Below are positions 42,000 to 51,032 of a stretch of DNA of 59,746 nt, in pieces (the first letter of the stretch is position 1; each line of letters starts with the position of its first letter). Source of the stretch: Vibrio marinisediminis (GTDB lineage: Bacteria > Pseudomonadota > Gammaproteobacteria > Enterobacterales > Vibrionaceae); the NCBI RefSeq assembly GCF_014050145.1, contig NZ_JACFYF010000017.1:1-59746 (forward strand). Reading direction: 5' to 3'. The notes under the pieces are model-generated. The model saw only the letters and a program-made list of their open reading frames with translations, had not been told where the DNA came from and did not search any database. A program made the position numbers and the translations under genes.

Positions 42000-42127
42000 T
42001 ATACCCAAGAAACTTGAAGGTGCAGGTAGGCGGCAAGTAAGAAAGTCCCCCTGAGCATAGGTGAACTATGTGATTGGGGCGCACGAACACAGCCAACACC
42101 GCTGCAACTTCAAGTATGACGGGTATA
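42000..42127. repeat. ERIC-like intergenic repeat (128 bp)
   Basis: The element starts TATACCCAAGAAACTTGAAG and ends CTTCAAGTATGACGGGTATA, with imperfect terminal inverted repeats, the central dyad with GGCGGCAAG and CACAGCCAAC, and the TGATTGGGGCGCACGAACAC segment. These match the enterobacterial repetitive intergenic consensus, which is also scattered in Vibrio genomes. It lies in the upstream region of ghxP, between the PurR-like site and the coding sequence. A 71-codon frame across it is a by-product of the repeat. Confidence 0.85.
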
Positions 42128-42223
42128 AATCTGGTTAAAACAGAACACCTACATTAAGTAGGGCTGATTAAAGGCGGGAAAATACATGGTAATTTTGCTG
42201 ATGACAAGCGATTTAACCGATTA

Positions 42224-42239
42224 AAGCAAACGATTCCGT
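42224..42239. promoter_or_regulatory. PurR-like operator upstream of ghxP
   Basis: AAGCAAACGATTCCGT matches 13 of 16 positions of the PurR consensus ACGCAAACGTTTGCGT. On the minus strand it follows a TTGATT hexamer (42240-42245), so it would block a ghxP promoter. Purine permeases are classic PurR targets. Confidence 0.65.
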
Positions 42240-42378
42240 AATCAAGTTATTGTCATTTGTATTGTGCAATTTACAGTCACTCTTTAAGTTGTTTGCCAAT
42301 TCAATAGATCATTGAGCTCACATTGATGATAGATAGCAAAATAACCAAGAATCGCTACAATATCTGCATACTGAAAAT

Positions 42379-42837
42379 ATGAAGAAAATGATGATGCAGC
42401 GCGACTACACCTTTGATTGTTTATCAACGACAGCCCGTGAAGAGCTAGAAGAACTCAGCCTACGTATGATTCACCGCTTAGTACCTGAAGAGTACTTAAG
42501 TGAGATCTTTACCTTCGATGGGGAAGAAACTGAATCAGAAGATAAGCTACAAGAAGCTCAACTTGATGCAATGCTACGCCTCAATGCTATTGCGCTTAGC
42601 CAACTGCCCGCGTTATTCCAAGATTCCGAGAACGCAGCGCAAAATACCCTGCGCATGCAGCGACTGATTCTGTGGCATTTCTATGCGGTTTCCTTTCATT
42701 TGGAGCGTGCAATTTCACTGCAAGTTCACTGTAACCATGTTGAAGCTATTTTGAAGCAAAGTCCTGAGAACACGCTTGAATGGGTCACAACGCTGACTGA
42801 TTTACTGCGTCAATACTCGAAAATTGCGCAAGCATGA
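42379..42837 (+). CDS. Conserved-looking hypothetical protein, 152 aa
   Basis: I do not recognise this protein. It is acidic, mainly helical, with no signal peptide or membrane segment; the pattern LSTTAREELEELSLRMIHRLVPEEYLSEIF and a Leu-rich central helix with LRMQRLILWHFYAVSFHLERAI are its main features. Codon use is like the neighbours, so it is probably a real gene. There is no clear ribosome binding site; ATG codons at 42379, 42391, 42394 and 42397 are all possible starts. It is divergent from ghxP and shares the upstream region with it. Confidence 0.7.
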   Translation: MKKMMMQRDYTFDCLSTTAREELEELSLRMIHRLVPEEYLSEIFTFDGEETESEDKLQEAQLDAMLRLNAIALSQLPALFQDSENAAQNTLRMQRLILWHFYAVSFHLERAISLQVHCNHVEAILKQSPENTLEWVTTLTDLLRQYSKIAQA

Positions 42838-43210
42838 TCAAATAGGCAACGATTAGTGAGTGTTGTGATTCTAAACTGGCATCAAGTCTGTCTTCTGATG
42901 TAAAAATCGGTGTCACCTCGCTAGAATACAATCTAGCTCACCACCACTAATCCCCCGGCGGCAAAGTCGATAGGCTTTGCCGTGATCATATCTACAAATA
43001 CAAAAAAGCGATCATTCTCTAGCGTGTCCAAATAACCTATCACGAACAACACGCATCGCTTTCGCTATCGAAACACTCTCCTATGCTTTGTAGAATTTAC
43101 CATAGCTTATTCTTTGCATTGGCAACGACCTACATATTTGACGCTTGACGAATCGGATCAGAACTTTAACTCTACTGACGATAAAGTAGTCAATATGGGA
43201 AGTGACAACA
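42838..43210. other. Intergenic region with two strong hairpins
   Basis: No gene. A CGGCAAAG/CTTTGCCG hairpin at about 42958-42981 lacks a T run. At 43002-43062 a nested minus-strand hairpin ends in six T residues and looks like a terminator for a minus-strand transcript. A TTGCCA box near 43119-43124 with a TA-rich -10 region 17 bp later could start such a transcript. The promoter of the downstream plus-strand gene is not obvious. Confidence 0.4.
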
Positions 43211-44281
43211 ATGAATAAATGGACCAAACATGCGTTAGCCGGCGTTGTAGCTGTGTCGTTCAGCTTAAGCTCGCTAAACGCATTCGCACAAGAAACCGTG
43301 TATCGCTTAAAACTGGCAGAAACTTGGGGACCCAACACCCCAATCCTCGGCGATGCTTCAAAAAACTTAGCCAAGCTCGCTGAAGAAATGTCCAATGGTC
43401 GTATACAGATCCGCATCGATTCAGCCAACAAACATAAAGCGCCATTAGGCGTGTTCGATATGGTTAAATCGGGGCAGTATGATTTAGGGCACTCAGCGTC
43501 TTATTACTGGAAAGGTAAGGTGCCAAATACCCTTTACTTCTCAGCGATGCCCTTTGGCATGATGTCGACAGAGCAATACGCTTGGTTCTATCACGGTGGC
43601 GGCTTGGAGTTGATGCAAGAAGTCTACGCGCCACACAACCTACTCTCTTTCCCTGGCGGTAACTCTGATATTCAAATGGGTGGCTGGTTTCAAAAAGAGA
43701 TTAAGACCATCGATGATCTAAAAGGTCTCAAGATTCGCATTCCGGGTTTTGCTGGCGAAGTAATGGCTCGTGTGGGAGCGAAACCAACCAACATTGCACC
43801 GGGTGAAATGTACACCTCACTAGAACGTGGCACCATTGATGCCCTTGAGTGGGTAGGGCCGGCTTTTGATCTGCGCATGGGCTTTCATAAAATCGCCCCT
43901 TACTACTACACTGCATGGCATGAGCCAGGCTCAGAAACTCAGTTCCTAGTAAATAAGAAGACTTGGCAAAAATTACCTAAAGATATTCAAGTGATCTTAG
44001 AAACCGCCTTCCGCGTGGCTGCCTTTGATATGTACACCCAAGCGATTGATGCCAATGCCAATAGCTGGGCATCTATGAGTGAAGAGTACCCCAACATCAA
44101 AGTGCTCGATTTCCCACCGGAGGTGATTAAACGGCTCAATCAAGAAAAAGAAATTCTACTTGATGAGTTTGCCGCTAACGACCCACAGGCAAAACGTATT
44201 ATTGAATCTCAACGTCAATATTTGAGCAAGGTTCGCTCTTGGACCGATATTTCTACCAAGGCTTATCTCAACAGCAATTAA
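43211..44281 (+). CDS. TRAP transporter solute-binding protein (DctP family)
   Basis: Periplasmic receptor of a TRAP-type secondary transporter for organic acids. The 356-residue precursor has a signal peptide with a hydrophobic core and SLNAFAQ near the cut at about residue 29-30. The DctP fold is indicated by the GLKIRIPGFAGEVMARVGAKPTN segment containing the carboxylate-binding Arg and by GEMYTSLERGTIDALEWVGP, most like the TakP/alpha-keto-acid branch. I start at ATG 43211 with GGAAGTG upstream; GTG 43202 is the alternative. No DctQ or DctM membrane genes are nearby, so its partner lies elsewhere. The ligand is unknown. Confidence 0.9.
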   Translation: MNKWTKHALAGVVAVSFSLSSLNAFAQETVYRLKLAETWGPNTPILGDASKNLAKLAEEMSNGRIQIRIDSANKHKAPLGVFDMVKSGQYDLGHSASYYWKGKVPNTLYFSAMPFGMMSTEQYAWFYHGGGLELMQEVYAPHNLLSFPGGNSDIQMGGWFQKEIKTIDDLKGLKIRIPGFAGEVMARVGAKPTNIAPGEMYTSLERGTIDALEWVGPAFDLRMGFHKIAPYYYTAWHEPGSETQFLVNKKTWQKLPKDIQVILETAFRVAAFDMYTQAIDANANSWASMSEEYPNIKVLDFPPEVIKRLNQEKEILLDEFAANDPQAKRIIESQRQYLSKVRSWTDISTKAYLNSN

Positions 44282-44290
44282 GTCATAATG

Positions 44291-44326
44291 AAAAGCCAGA
44301 GCGATTAAATCGGCTCTGGCTTTTTT
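44291..44326 (+). terminator. Terminator between TRAP gene and porin
   Basis: Stem AAGCCAGAGC/GCTCTGGCTT, extended by GATT/AATC, followed by T5-6; the A run on the other side means it may also serve the convergent porin gene. Confidence 0.88.
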
Positions 44327-44356
44327 ACGGCAGTTTGTTTTTACACTAAAGTGAAA

Positions 44357-45478
44357 TTAGAAAGCGTAAATTACTGTGATACCAGTCAATGTGTCTTCAT
44401 GCTTCCCTGCTAAATCTACATCTTCTTCTGAAGTCTTTCTTACTTCACCAGAAATGATGAAGTTAGGCGCTGCGTGGTAGCTTAAACCCATAGAGTAGAT
44501 GCTACGCTCACCTTGAATAGAGCCATCATCAAAATCTACGTTTGATAGGTAAACATATGGGCGAAGACCGATAGCAAAGTAGTACTCTGCATAAATATCC
44601 ATACCTTCAGCATCTGCGTATTTGTTGGTCTTCAGCGGAGTATTCGGATCCGCAGCATTAAAGCTATACGCTAATAGATCAGTTTCATGCGCTTTAGTAC
44701 CATCAGTGTAAGCCGCTGCTACTTTGAAAGCTTCGTATGAATACTTAACCGCTACAGTAGTGATCTTTTGCTCATCAGACGCTTCAAGATTCATGGTGCC
44801 AGCAGTCGTTTTGATTTTATTCACCATATGAGTGGCACCTAAACTAATGCCATTGTCAAAATCGTAGCTTGCGGCAAGTGCATAGTTCGAATCACGTTTC
44901 ACGTCTTGACTCGTGTTTTGAACGCCTTTGAAACCATGTTGAACCGAAAGATTCAAGTTATCAAAGCTCTTACGGTAAGTAACTAGATCATCACCGCGTG
45001 CTGTCGCCATGAAACCACCATCTTTGCCATCGCTAAAGAGTGGTGTTGCATCTGGATCGAATACAATTAAGTTATCCATGTAACCAGCCACATCGTGGTA
45101 CACAGAGTACTGTTTACCAAAGCGCAAGCTACCTAGCTCTTCGTTATGGATAGAGAAGTAACCTAAACGAGTACGGAATTGGTCATCTGATTTGGTTCCA
45201 GATTCATCTGACGGTGCACTGGTGAGGTTGTCCCACTCAAATTTCACATCGCCAGACCAACCGTTACCTAATTGCTGCTCAACACCAAAACCTAGTGTGC
45301 TGCGGCTAGTATTAAAATCATGGTCATCAAGTAAATGTACAGGTTTCCAATAATCCATTAAGAATGCACCCGAAATATCGACTTTCATAGTGTCATTTTC
45401 GTAAACAGTTGCAGCAAATGCTTGGCTAGAAAGCGCTAAGCTAGTTAGAAGTACGATCTTCTTTTTATTAAATTTCAT
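44357..45478 (-). CDS. Outer-membrane porin (Gram-negative porin family)
   Basis: Trimeric diffusion pore of the outer membrane. The 373-residue precursor has a typical signal peptide (MKFNKKKIVLLTSLALSSQAFA, given here only as residues 1-22 with cleavage after AFA), alternating beta-strand pattern, an acidic loop 3 region (IVFDPDATPLFSDGKDGG, about 140-157) and the C-terminal aromatic ending TVIYAF recognised by BamA. Ribosome binding site CGGAGCG. It is not clearly OmpU or OmpT; I leave it unnamed. An ACCAA/TTGGT dyad at 45511-45528 lies in its leader. Confidence 0.93.
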   Translation of the reverse strand: MKFNKKKIVLLTSLALSSQAFAATVYENDTMKVDISGAFLMDYWKPVHLLDDHDFNTSRSTLGFGVEQQLGNGWSGDVKFEWDNLTSAPSDESGTKSDDQFRTRLGYFSIHNEELGSLRFGKQYSVYHDVAGYMDNLIVFDPDATPLFSDGKDGGFMATARGDDLVTYRKSFDNLNLSVQHGFKGVQNTSQDVKRDSNYALAASYDFDNGISLGATHMVNKIKTTAGTMNLEASDEQKITTVAVKYSYEAFKVAAAYTDGTKAHETDLLAYSFNAADPNTPLKTNKYADAEGMDIYAEYYFAIGLRPYVYLSNVDFDDGSIQGERSIYSMGLSYHAAPNFIISGEVRKTSEEDVDLAGKHEDTLTGITVIYAF

Positions 45479-46283
45479 TCCACGCTCCGATTTGGATATT
45501 ATTATTTATAACCAAATTTATAATTGGTCTAATTTATTACAGGCAAAAATGTCGATTTAACTTAATAGCAATAGGAATGAATACTAGAAACATCAGCTAG
45601 TACAATAAAATCACCTTATCGGTAACTGTTAGACATTTTGTATCCAAAGTGTTAAATATTTATTGATTTACTGAGCTAATATAATTTCTGGCACCACCGA
45701 GAAGTCCAAAAATGGAAGACTATAGATTTTGACAAGAAGGTAGGATAGATAGAGTGAAGTCATGAGTGTACCAAGCTACAGAGCTTGACCTCGACCTACT
45801 TTTATTTTCACGACCAGTATTCATCTCGAATCTCATTACTAATTGCGGTTAATTTCGACAGGATGATATTTAAACAAAAATAATATTAAGTGAATGAAAA
45901 TAATAAATAAGTGTGATCATGAGCGCTGCAGATAATAATAAAGTATTTCGAATATCACAAAAAAGGAGACTTTCATATACAACTAGTCTCTATCTGTTTT
46001 TTATTGAATAGACAAAAATATTTTAATTAAAAAGTTCATTTATTAATTTAGGGCACTAAATTAATAATATTAAAAAAGAAACACTCAAACTATATTATTA
46101 TATAATATAGAAAGAGAAATATACATATAGATTTGAAATATATAAATACGACCACAACGCCCGTTACATCTAGCATTGTTTGATATAAATACCAGATTGC
46201 AATTGTTACTTTGTTAATAACTTGAGTGGTATTAATTAAATATTTTGGCGTGTTCTTTTTTTCTAAATGATAAAAAGTTGACA
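45479..46283. other. AT-rich non-coding stretch upstream of the porin gene
   Basis: About 800 bp, very AT-rich, with no convincing gene; the 64-codon frame at 46090-46284 is low-complexity hydrophobic and lacks a ribosome binding site. A TGTGA-N6-GCGCT CRP-like half-good site lies near 45912-45927, and a small GAGACT/AGTCTC hairpin followed by TATCTGTTTTTTATT ends near 46003 on the plus strand. No insertion-sequence ends are visible. Confidence 0.5.
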
Positions 46284-46322
46284 CAAAAAACGCTGCCGAA
46301 GCTAGACTTGGGCAGCGTTTTG
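46284..46322 (-). terminator. Terminator after glmS
   Basis: Minus-strand stem AAACGCTGCC/GGCAGCGTTT with a 13-nt loop and a T run. Confidence 0.9.
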
Positions 46323-46334
46323 TAGCGAGTTCGG

Positions 46335-48167
46335 CTACTCGACTGTAACGGCTTTGGCTAAGTTACGTGGTTGATCCACATCAGTTCCTTTAATCAAGGC
46401 GACGTAGTAAGAGAGCAACTGCATTGGAATGGTGTAGTAAATTGGCGCAGTAATATCACTCACGTGCGGCATGGTGATGATCTTCATCGTTTCATCCGCT
46501 TCAAAACCGGCATCTTCATCGGCGAAGACATACAATAAGCCACCACGAGCACGCACTTCCTCAATATTCGATTTTAGCTTCTCTAACAAGTCATTACTTG
46601 GTGCGACCACTACCACTGGCATATCGGCATCAATCAGCGCTAATGGACCATGTTTAAGCTCACCTGCTGCGTATGCTTCAGCGTGAATGTACGAAATCTC
46701 TTTAAGCTTTAAAGAGGCTTCCATGGCGATTGGGTAAAACTCACCACGCCCCAAAAACAGCGTATGGTGCTTATCAGCAAAATCTTCAGCTAATGCTTCA
46801 ATTTCTTTTTCGAATGACAAAGCCTGCTCAATTTGTTTTGGTAGGGCATGCAGTGCTTGCACAACTTCTAATTCACGCGCTTTATCGATACGTCCTTGCT
46901 GTTTGCCCAGTGCAGTTACCAGCATTAATAGAGCTGACAATTGAGTGGTAAATGCTTTGGTTGAGGCCACGCCAATTTCAACCCCAGCGCGAGTCATAAA
47001 GGCAAAATCGGATTCGCGTACCAGAGATGAGCCTGCTACGTTACAAATCGTCATGGCTGCCATGTAGCCTTTTTCTTTCGCTAGACGCAATGCCGCCAAG
47101 GTATCTGCCGTCTCTCCAGATTGAGATAGGGTGATCAGTAAACTGTTCGGGCGAGTCACGAATTTGCGGTAGCGGAATTCAGAGGCGATCTCCACATCAC
47201 AACTAACACCTGCGATATCTTCAAACCAGTAGCGCGCCGTCATACCTGCATTATAGGAGGTACCACAAGCCACAATCTGCACGTGTTCAACTCGGCTTAA
47301 GATATCTTTCGCATGGACGCCAATTGCGTCAGTCACAACAGAATCGTGAGTAATACGACCTTCCATTGTGTTGATCAAAGCGGTTGGCTGCTCATAAATC
47401 TCTTTTTGCATAAAGTGACGATATTGACCTTTGTCACCCGCATCGTGTTCTGCACTTGACTCAATCACTTCACGCTCGACTTCTTCACCCGCTTGGTTTA
47501 ACACCGTCACTTTACGACGAGTGATTTCAGCGATGTCACCTTCTTCTAGGTACATAAATCGACGAGTCACGCTAAGCAGTGCCAATTGGTCTGAAGCAAG
47601 GAAGTGCTCACCGACACCAATACCAATTACAATAGGGCTGCCAGAGCGGGCTACCACTAGGCGACTTGGGTCTTTGCGATCCATCACTACTGTACCGTAT
47701 GCACCTTCAAGCTGCTTTGCGGTATTTTGCAACGCTTCAATTAATGAAGCGGCACTGCGTAGTTCCCACTCAACCAAGTGAGCAATCACTTCAGTATCGG
47801 TTTGTGATTCAAACACATAACCACGTTGACGTAGCAATGCACGTAGCTCTTCATGGTTTTCAATAATGCCATTATGAACAACGGTAATATCACCAGAGAT
47901 ATGAGGGTGAGCATTGATTTCTGAGGGCTCACCGTGAGTCGCCCAACGTGTATGAGCGATACCTGTACCACCAATCACTTCTGCGCTTTCAACGGCGTCA
48001 GCAAGTTCTTGGACTTTACCCAAGCGGCGAATACGAGTCAGATTTGATTCAGCATCAACCACTGCCACACCTGCAGAGTCATAACCACGATATTCTAAAC
48101 GTTTTAGGCCTTCTACTAGGATTTCCGCCACATCACGCTGCGCTACAGCACCAACGATTCCGCACAT
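46335..48167 (-). CDS. glmS: Glutamine--fructose-6-phosphate aminotransferase (isomerizing)
   Basis: Makes glucosamine-6-phosphate, the entry to UDP-GlcNAc for peptidoglycan and lipopolysaccharide. The 610-residue product has the N-terminal glutaminase domain with nucleophile Cys2 (CGIVGA after Met removal), then two SIS sugar-isomerase domains (about 285-425 and 458-600), with the SQSGETADT and ASTKAFTTQ phosphosugar motifs and the C-terminal [11 protein letters not shown] tail. It lies 57 bp downstream of a DeoR-family gene in the same direction, an arrangement I also recall from V. cholerae. glmM and glmU are elsewhere. Confidence 0.98.
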   Translation of the reverse strand: MCGIVGAVAQRDVAEILVEGLKRLEYRGYDSAGVAVVDAESNLTRIRRLGKVQELADAVESAEVIGGTGIAHTRWATHGEPSEINAHPHISGDITVVHNGIIENHEELRALLRQRGYVFESQTDTEVIAHLVEWELRSAASLIEALQNTAKQLEGAYGTVVMDRKDPSRLVVARSGSPIVIGIGVGEHFLASDQLALLSVTRRFMYLEEGDIAEITRRKVTVLNQAGEEVEREVIESSAEHDAGDKGQYRHFMQKEIYEQPTALINTMEGRITHDSVVTDAIGVHAKDILSRVEHVQIVACGTSYNAGMTARYWFEDIAGVSCDVEIASEFRYRKFVTRPNSLLITLSQSGETADTLAALRLAKEKGYMAAMTICNVAGSSLVRESDFAFMTRAGVEIGVASTKAFTTQLSALLMLVTALGKQQGRIDKARELEVVQALHALPKQIEQALSFEKEIEALAEDFADKHHTLFLGRGEFYPIAMEASLKLKEISYIHAEAYAAGELKHGPLALIDADMPVVVVAPSNDLLEKLKSNIEEVRARGGLLYVFADEDAGFEADETMKIITMPHVSDITAPIYYTIPMQLLSYYVALIKGTDVDQPRNLAKAVTVE

Positions 48168-48224
48168 AGAGTTTTCTCCGATTTCTTATTTTGTTCAATG
48201 GGCTGCAAACAAGCCCTGATTTGA

Positions 48225-48986
48225 TTAAGCGAGGATGACACGCACGCCATGTGACTCGATCTGCTGCTGATGCTCTGTTGGCAGGTCACTATTGGTAATG
48301 AGTACATCAATAGCACCCCAGCTCAATTCCAAGTTTGGAATTTTCCGCCCTACCTTCTCAGACTCCACCATCACAATTACTTCGCGTGAAACTTCAGCCA
48401 TCACTTTACTCAGCCCAACCAGTTCATTGAATGTTGTCGTACCGCGATCTAAATCCACGCCATCCGCGCCGATAAACAGCTGATCAAAATCATACGAACG
48501 CAGGACGGTCTCAGCGACTTGACCTTGAAATGACTCAGAATGTGCATCCCAAGTGCCGCCTGTCATTAACAAATGTGGCTCACTTTCAAGTTCGTTTAAT
48601 GCGTTAGCGACATTCAGTGAGTTTGTCATTACAACTAAACCTCGTTTGTCATTTAGCTGTTGGATCAATGCCGCCGTTGTACTGCCACTATCGATAACAA
48701 TTCGATTGTGGTCGCGAATTAGCTCCGCTGCCGCAAGTGACAAATCAATCTTACGAACCGAAACTTTACCATCCAGTTCGTCACTCACCACTTCCGATGG
48801 CAATGCAATTGCGCCACCATATCGGCGTAATAATTGACCGTTTTGTTCCAGTGATGAAAGATCCTTTCTAATTGTGACTTCTGAGGTTTCAAATTTGAGT
48901 GAAAGCTCTTCAACACTGACTTCGCCCTTAGTATTAACCAAGGCAGAAATAGCATGGCGTCTTAGCTGTGTGTTTCGTTTTGACAT
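48225..48986 (-). CDS. DeoR-family transcriptional regulator upstream of glmS
   Basis: Phosphosugar-responsive repressor. The 253-residue product has the DeoR winged-helix N-terminus (about 5-60, with VSVEELSLKFETSEVTIRKDLSSLE and RRYGGA) and the DeoRC sensor domain with DSGSTT near 100 and GADGVD near 160. I start at MSKRNTQ (48986); 15 upstream codons of the frame are not typical. It precedes glmS and is divergent from pykF, so amino-sugar or glycolytic control is plausible but unproven. Repeats of CGAAA/TTTCG type in its promoter may be its operators. Confidence 0.9.
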   Translation of the reverse strand: MSKRNTQLRRHAISALVNTKGEVSVEELSLKFETSEVTIRKDLSSLEQNGQLLRRYGGAIALPSEVVSDELDGKVSVRKIDLSLAAAELIRDHNRIVIDSGSTTAALIQQLNDKRGLVVMTNSLNVANALNELESEPHLLMTGGTWDAHSESFQGQVAETVLRSYDFDQLFIGADGVDLDRGTTTFNELVGLSKVMAEVSREVIVMVESEKVGRKIPNLELSWGAIDVLITNSDLPTEHQQQIESHGVRVILA

Positions 48987-49001
48987 TTGCTCACTGACTT
49001 T

Positions 49002-49060
49002 AAGTTTCGCTTCGAAAGTTATTATAGTCAAATCGAAACTTTTACGTCCATTTATTTCGA
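49002..49060. promoter_or_regulatory. Candidate operator cluster for the DeoR-family regulator
   Basis: Plus strand: AAGTTTCG-CTT-CGAAAGTT at 49002-49020, CGAAACTT at 49034-49041, and TTTCGA at about 49055. A minus-strand TATAAT box (49021-49026) lies between them. DeoR-family proteins often bind such TTTCG/CGAAA repeats, so this fits autoregulation. Confidence 0.5.
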
Positions 49061-49450
49061 TGCAAAAAATTAATATTTAGAGAGAAAACCTTGTCCTAAG
49101 ACAATTCTTAAGCAGTGATATTGAATTGATTCAGTGGTAGAATTCACAACCGAAAAGAAAAAAAATTACAAAAATCGACGTTATTTTTGCACTTAAGTGC
49201 TGTTAAGGTGGCATAAATCACAGAAATACCGCCATCAACAAGGTCAGATTGGTCATAAAATGACTAAATTAGATAAAAGACTTTCAAAACTGGAGCAAAA
49301 AAAGAAGGTGTTACTACACTGATAATTTGCAGGCACAAAATGCAACCTATCAACACTTGCTTCAGATATGAGTGTTCAGTTAAGAACGGGCACTCTTTAT
49401 AAACAACCGAATTTAAATTTAACTATATTATTTACCGGAGAGAATCTTCC
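49061..49450. other. Upstream region of pykF
   Basis: No gene. A 12-bp palindrome GCACTTAAGTGC lies at 49189-49200. The pykF leader is AT-rich with a CCGGAGAGAA ribosome binding site at the end. I see no clear Cra site. Confidence 0.5.
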
Positions 49451-50863
49451 ATGAAAAAGACCAAAATCGTATGTACGATTGGCCCTAAAACTGAATCAGT
49501 AGAGAAGCTAACTGAACTTGTTAACGCTGGCATGAACGTAATGCGTCTAAACTTCTCTCACGGTGATTACGCTGAGCACGGTGTTCGTATCGATAACTTC
49601 CGCAAAGTAATGGAAGTTGCTGGTAAGCAACTGGCTATCCTTCTAGATACTAAAGGTCCAGAAATCCGTACTATCAAACTAGAAGGCGGCAACGACGTTG
49701 ATCTAGTAGCGGGTCAAGAATTCACTTTCACAACTGATACTTCAGTTGTAGGCAACACAGATACTGTAGCAGTTACTTACGCTGGTTTCGCACAAGACCT
49801 ATCTGCTGGTAACACTATCCTAGTAGACGACGGTCTAATCGAGATGGAAGTTATCTCTACTACTGCTACTGAAGTTAAGTGTAAAGTTCTTAACAACGGT
49901 GCTCTAGGTGAAAACAAAGGTGTAAACCTACCAGGTGTTTCTGTGCAACTTCCAGCGCTATCTGAAAAAGATAAGAACGACCTTAAATTTGGTTGTGAGC
50001 AAGGCGTTGATTTCGTAGCGGCTTCTTTCATCCGTAAAGCATCAGATGTTAAAGAAATCCGTGAAATCCTAACGGCTAACGGTGGCGAAAACATCCACAT
50101 CATTTCTAAGATCGAAAACCAAGAAGGTGTTGATAACTTCGATGAGATCCTAGAACTTTCTGACGGTATCATGGTTGCTCGTGGTGACCTAGGTGTTGAA
50201 ATCCCTGCCGAAGAAGTAATCTTCGCTCAGAAGATGATGATCGAGAAATGTAACCGCGCTCGTAAAGTGGTTATCACTGCAACTCAAATGCTAGATTCTA
50301 TGATCAACAACCCACGTCCAACTCGCGCAGAAGCGGGTGACGTTGCGAACGCAATCATGGATGGTACAGATGCAGTAATGCTTTCTGGTGAAACGGCTAA
50401 AGGTAAGTACCCAGTTGAAGCGGTATCTATCATGGCTCAAATCGCGAACCGTACTGACTCTGCACTTAAAGCTGAGCTAGGTTCACGTCTAGACAGCCCT
50501 CGTCTACGCATTACTGAAGCAGTATGTAAAGGCGCTGTAGACACAGCTGAGAAGCTAGCAGCTCCACTAATCATCGTTGCAACTGAAGGTGGTAAGTCAG
50601 CTCGTTCAGTACGTAAGTACTTCCCAACAGCAAGCATCGTTGCTCTTACAACCAATGCAAAAACAGCGGCACAACTAGTTCTAACTAAAGGTGTTCGTCC
50701 AGTACTAGTTGATTCAATCGACAGCACTGATGAGTTCTACAAAAACGGTAAAGAGTACGCTCTAAGTTCTGGTTTTGGTAAGAAAGGCGACATCGTAGTA
50801 ATGGTTTCTGGTGCACTAGTTGCTTCAGGCACAACTAACACGGCATCTGTACACGTTTTATAA
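49451..50863 (+). CDS. pykF: Pyruvate kinase (PykF type)
   Basis: Last step of glycolysis, phosphoenolpyruvate plus ADP to pyruvate plus ATP, activated by fructose-1,6-bisphosphate in the PykF class. The 470 residues equal the E. coli PykF length and show [22 protein letters not shown], the B domain (about 70-170), the signature [12 protein letters not shown] near 218-229, [11 protein letters not shown] near 239-249 and TATQMLDSM. Codon use is extremely biased, as expected for high expression. Divergent from the DeoR-glmS unit. Confidence 0.98.
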   Translation: MKKTKIVCTIGPKTESVEKLTELVNAGMNVMRLNFSHGDYAEHGVRIDNFRKVMEVAGKQLAILLDTKGPEIRTIKLEGGNDVDLVAGQEFTFTTDTSVVGNTDTVAVTYAGFAQDLSAGNTILVDDGLIEMEVISTTATEVKCKVLNNGALGENKGVNLPGVSVQLPALSEKDKNDLKFGCEQGVDFVAASFIRKASDVKEIREILTANGGENIHIISKIENQEGVDNFDEILELSDGIMVARGDLGVEIPAEEVIFAQKMMIEKCNRARKVVITATQMLDSMINNPRPTRAEAGDVANAIMDGTDAVMLSGETAKGKYPVEAVSIMAQIANRTDSALKAELGSRLDSPRLRITEAVCKGAVDTAEKLAAPLIIVATEGGKSARSVRKYFPTASIVALTTNAKTAAQLVLTKGVRPVLVDSIDSTDEFYKNGKEYALSSGFGKKGDIVVMVSGALVASGTTNTASVHVL

Positions 50864-50889
50864 TTTTAAAATGTATACCTGCAAATAAA

Positions 50890-50917
50890 CAAAAAGAGGG
50901 CTATGCCCTCTTTTTTT
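50890..50917 (+). terminator. Terminator after pykF
   Basis: Stem AAAAGAGGGC/GCCCTCTTTT with loop TAT and a T run. Confidence 0.92.
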
Positions 50918-51032
50918 ATATACCCGCTTGCCTCACTATTCAGTCCGCTGTATATTCGCGCAAAAGTACTACGTACCGTTAAATCAGATTCAAGGTTGAA
51001 GTAGCTCTGATTGCTATAGCGAGGATTGTATA

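Noticed and set aside
41887-42099. 70-codon minus-strand frame upstream of ghxP
   Set aside because: It runs through the ERIC-like repeat and has no ribosome binding site.
46090-46284. 64-codon hydrophobic minus-strand frame upstream of the glmS terminator
   Set aside because: Low-complexity product from very AT-rich DNA, no ribosome binding site, and it runs into the glmS terminator.
40366-46334. Search for a mobile island at tRNA-Ile2 (integrase, second attachment site)
   Set aside because: No integrase gene and no repeated tRNA 3' end could be found in the visible sequence.
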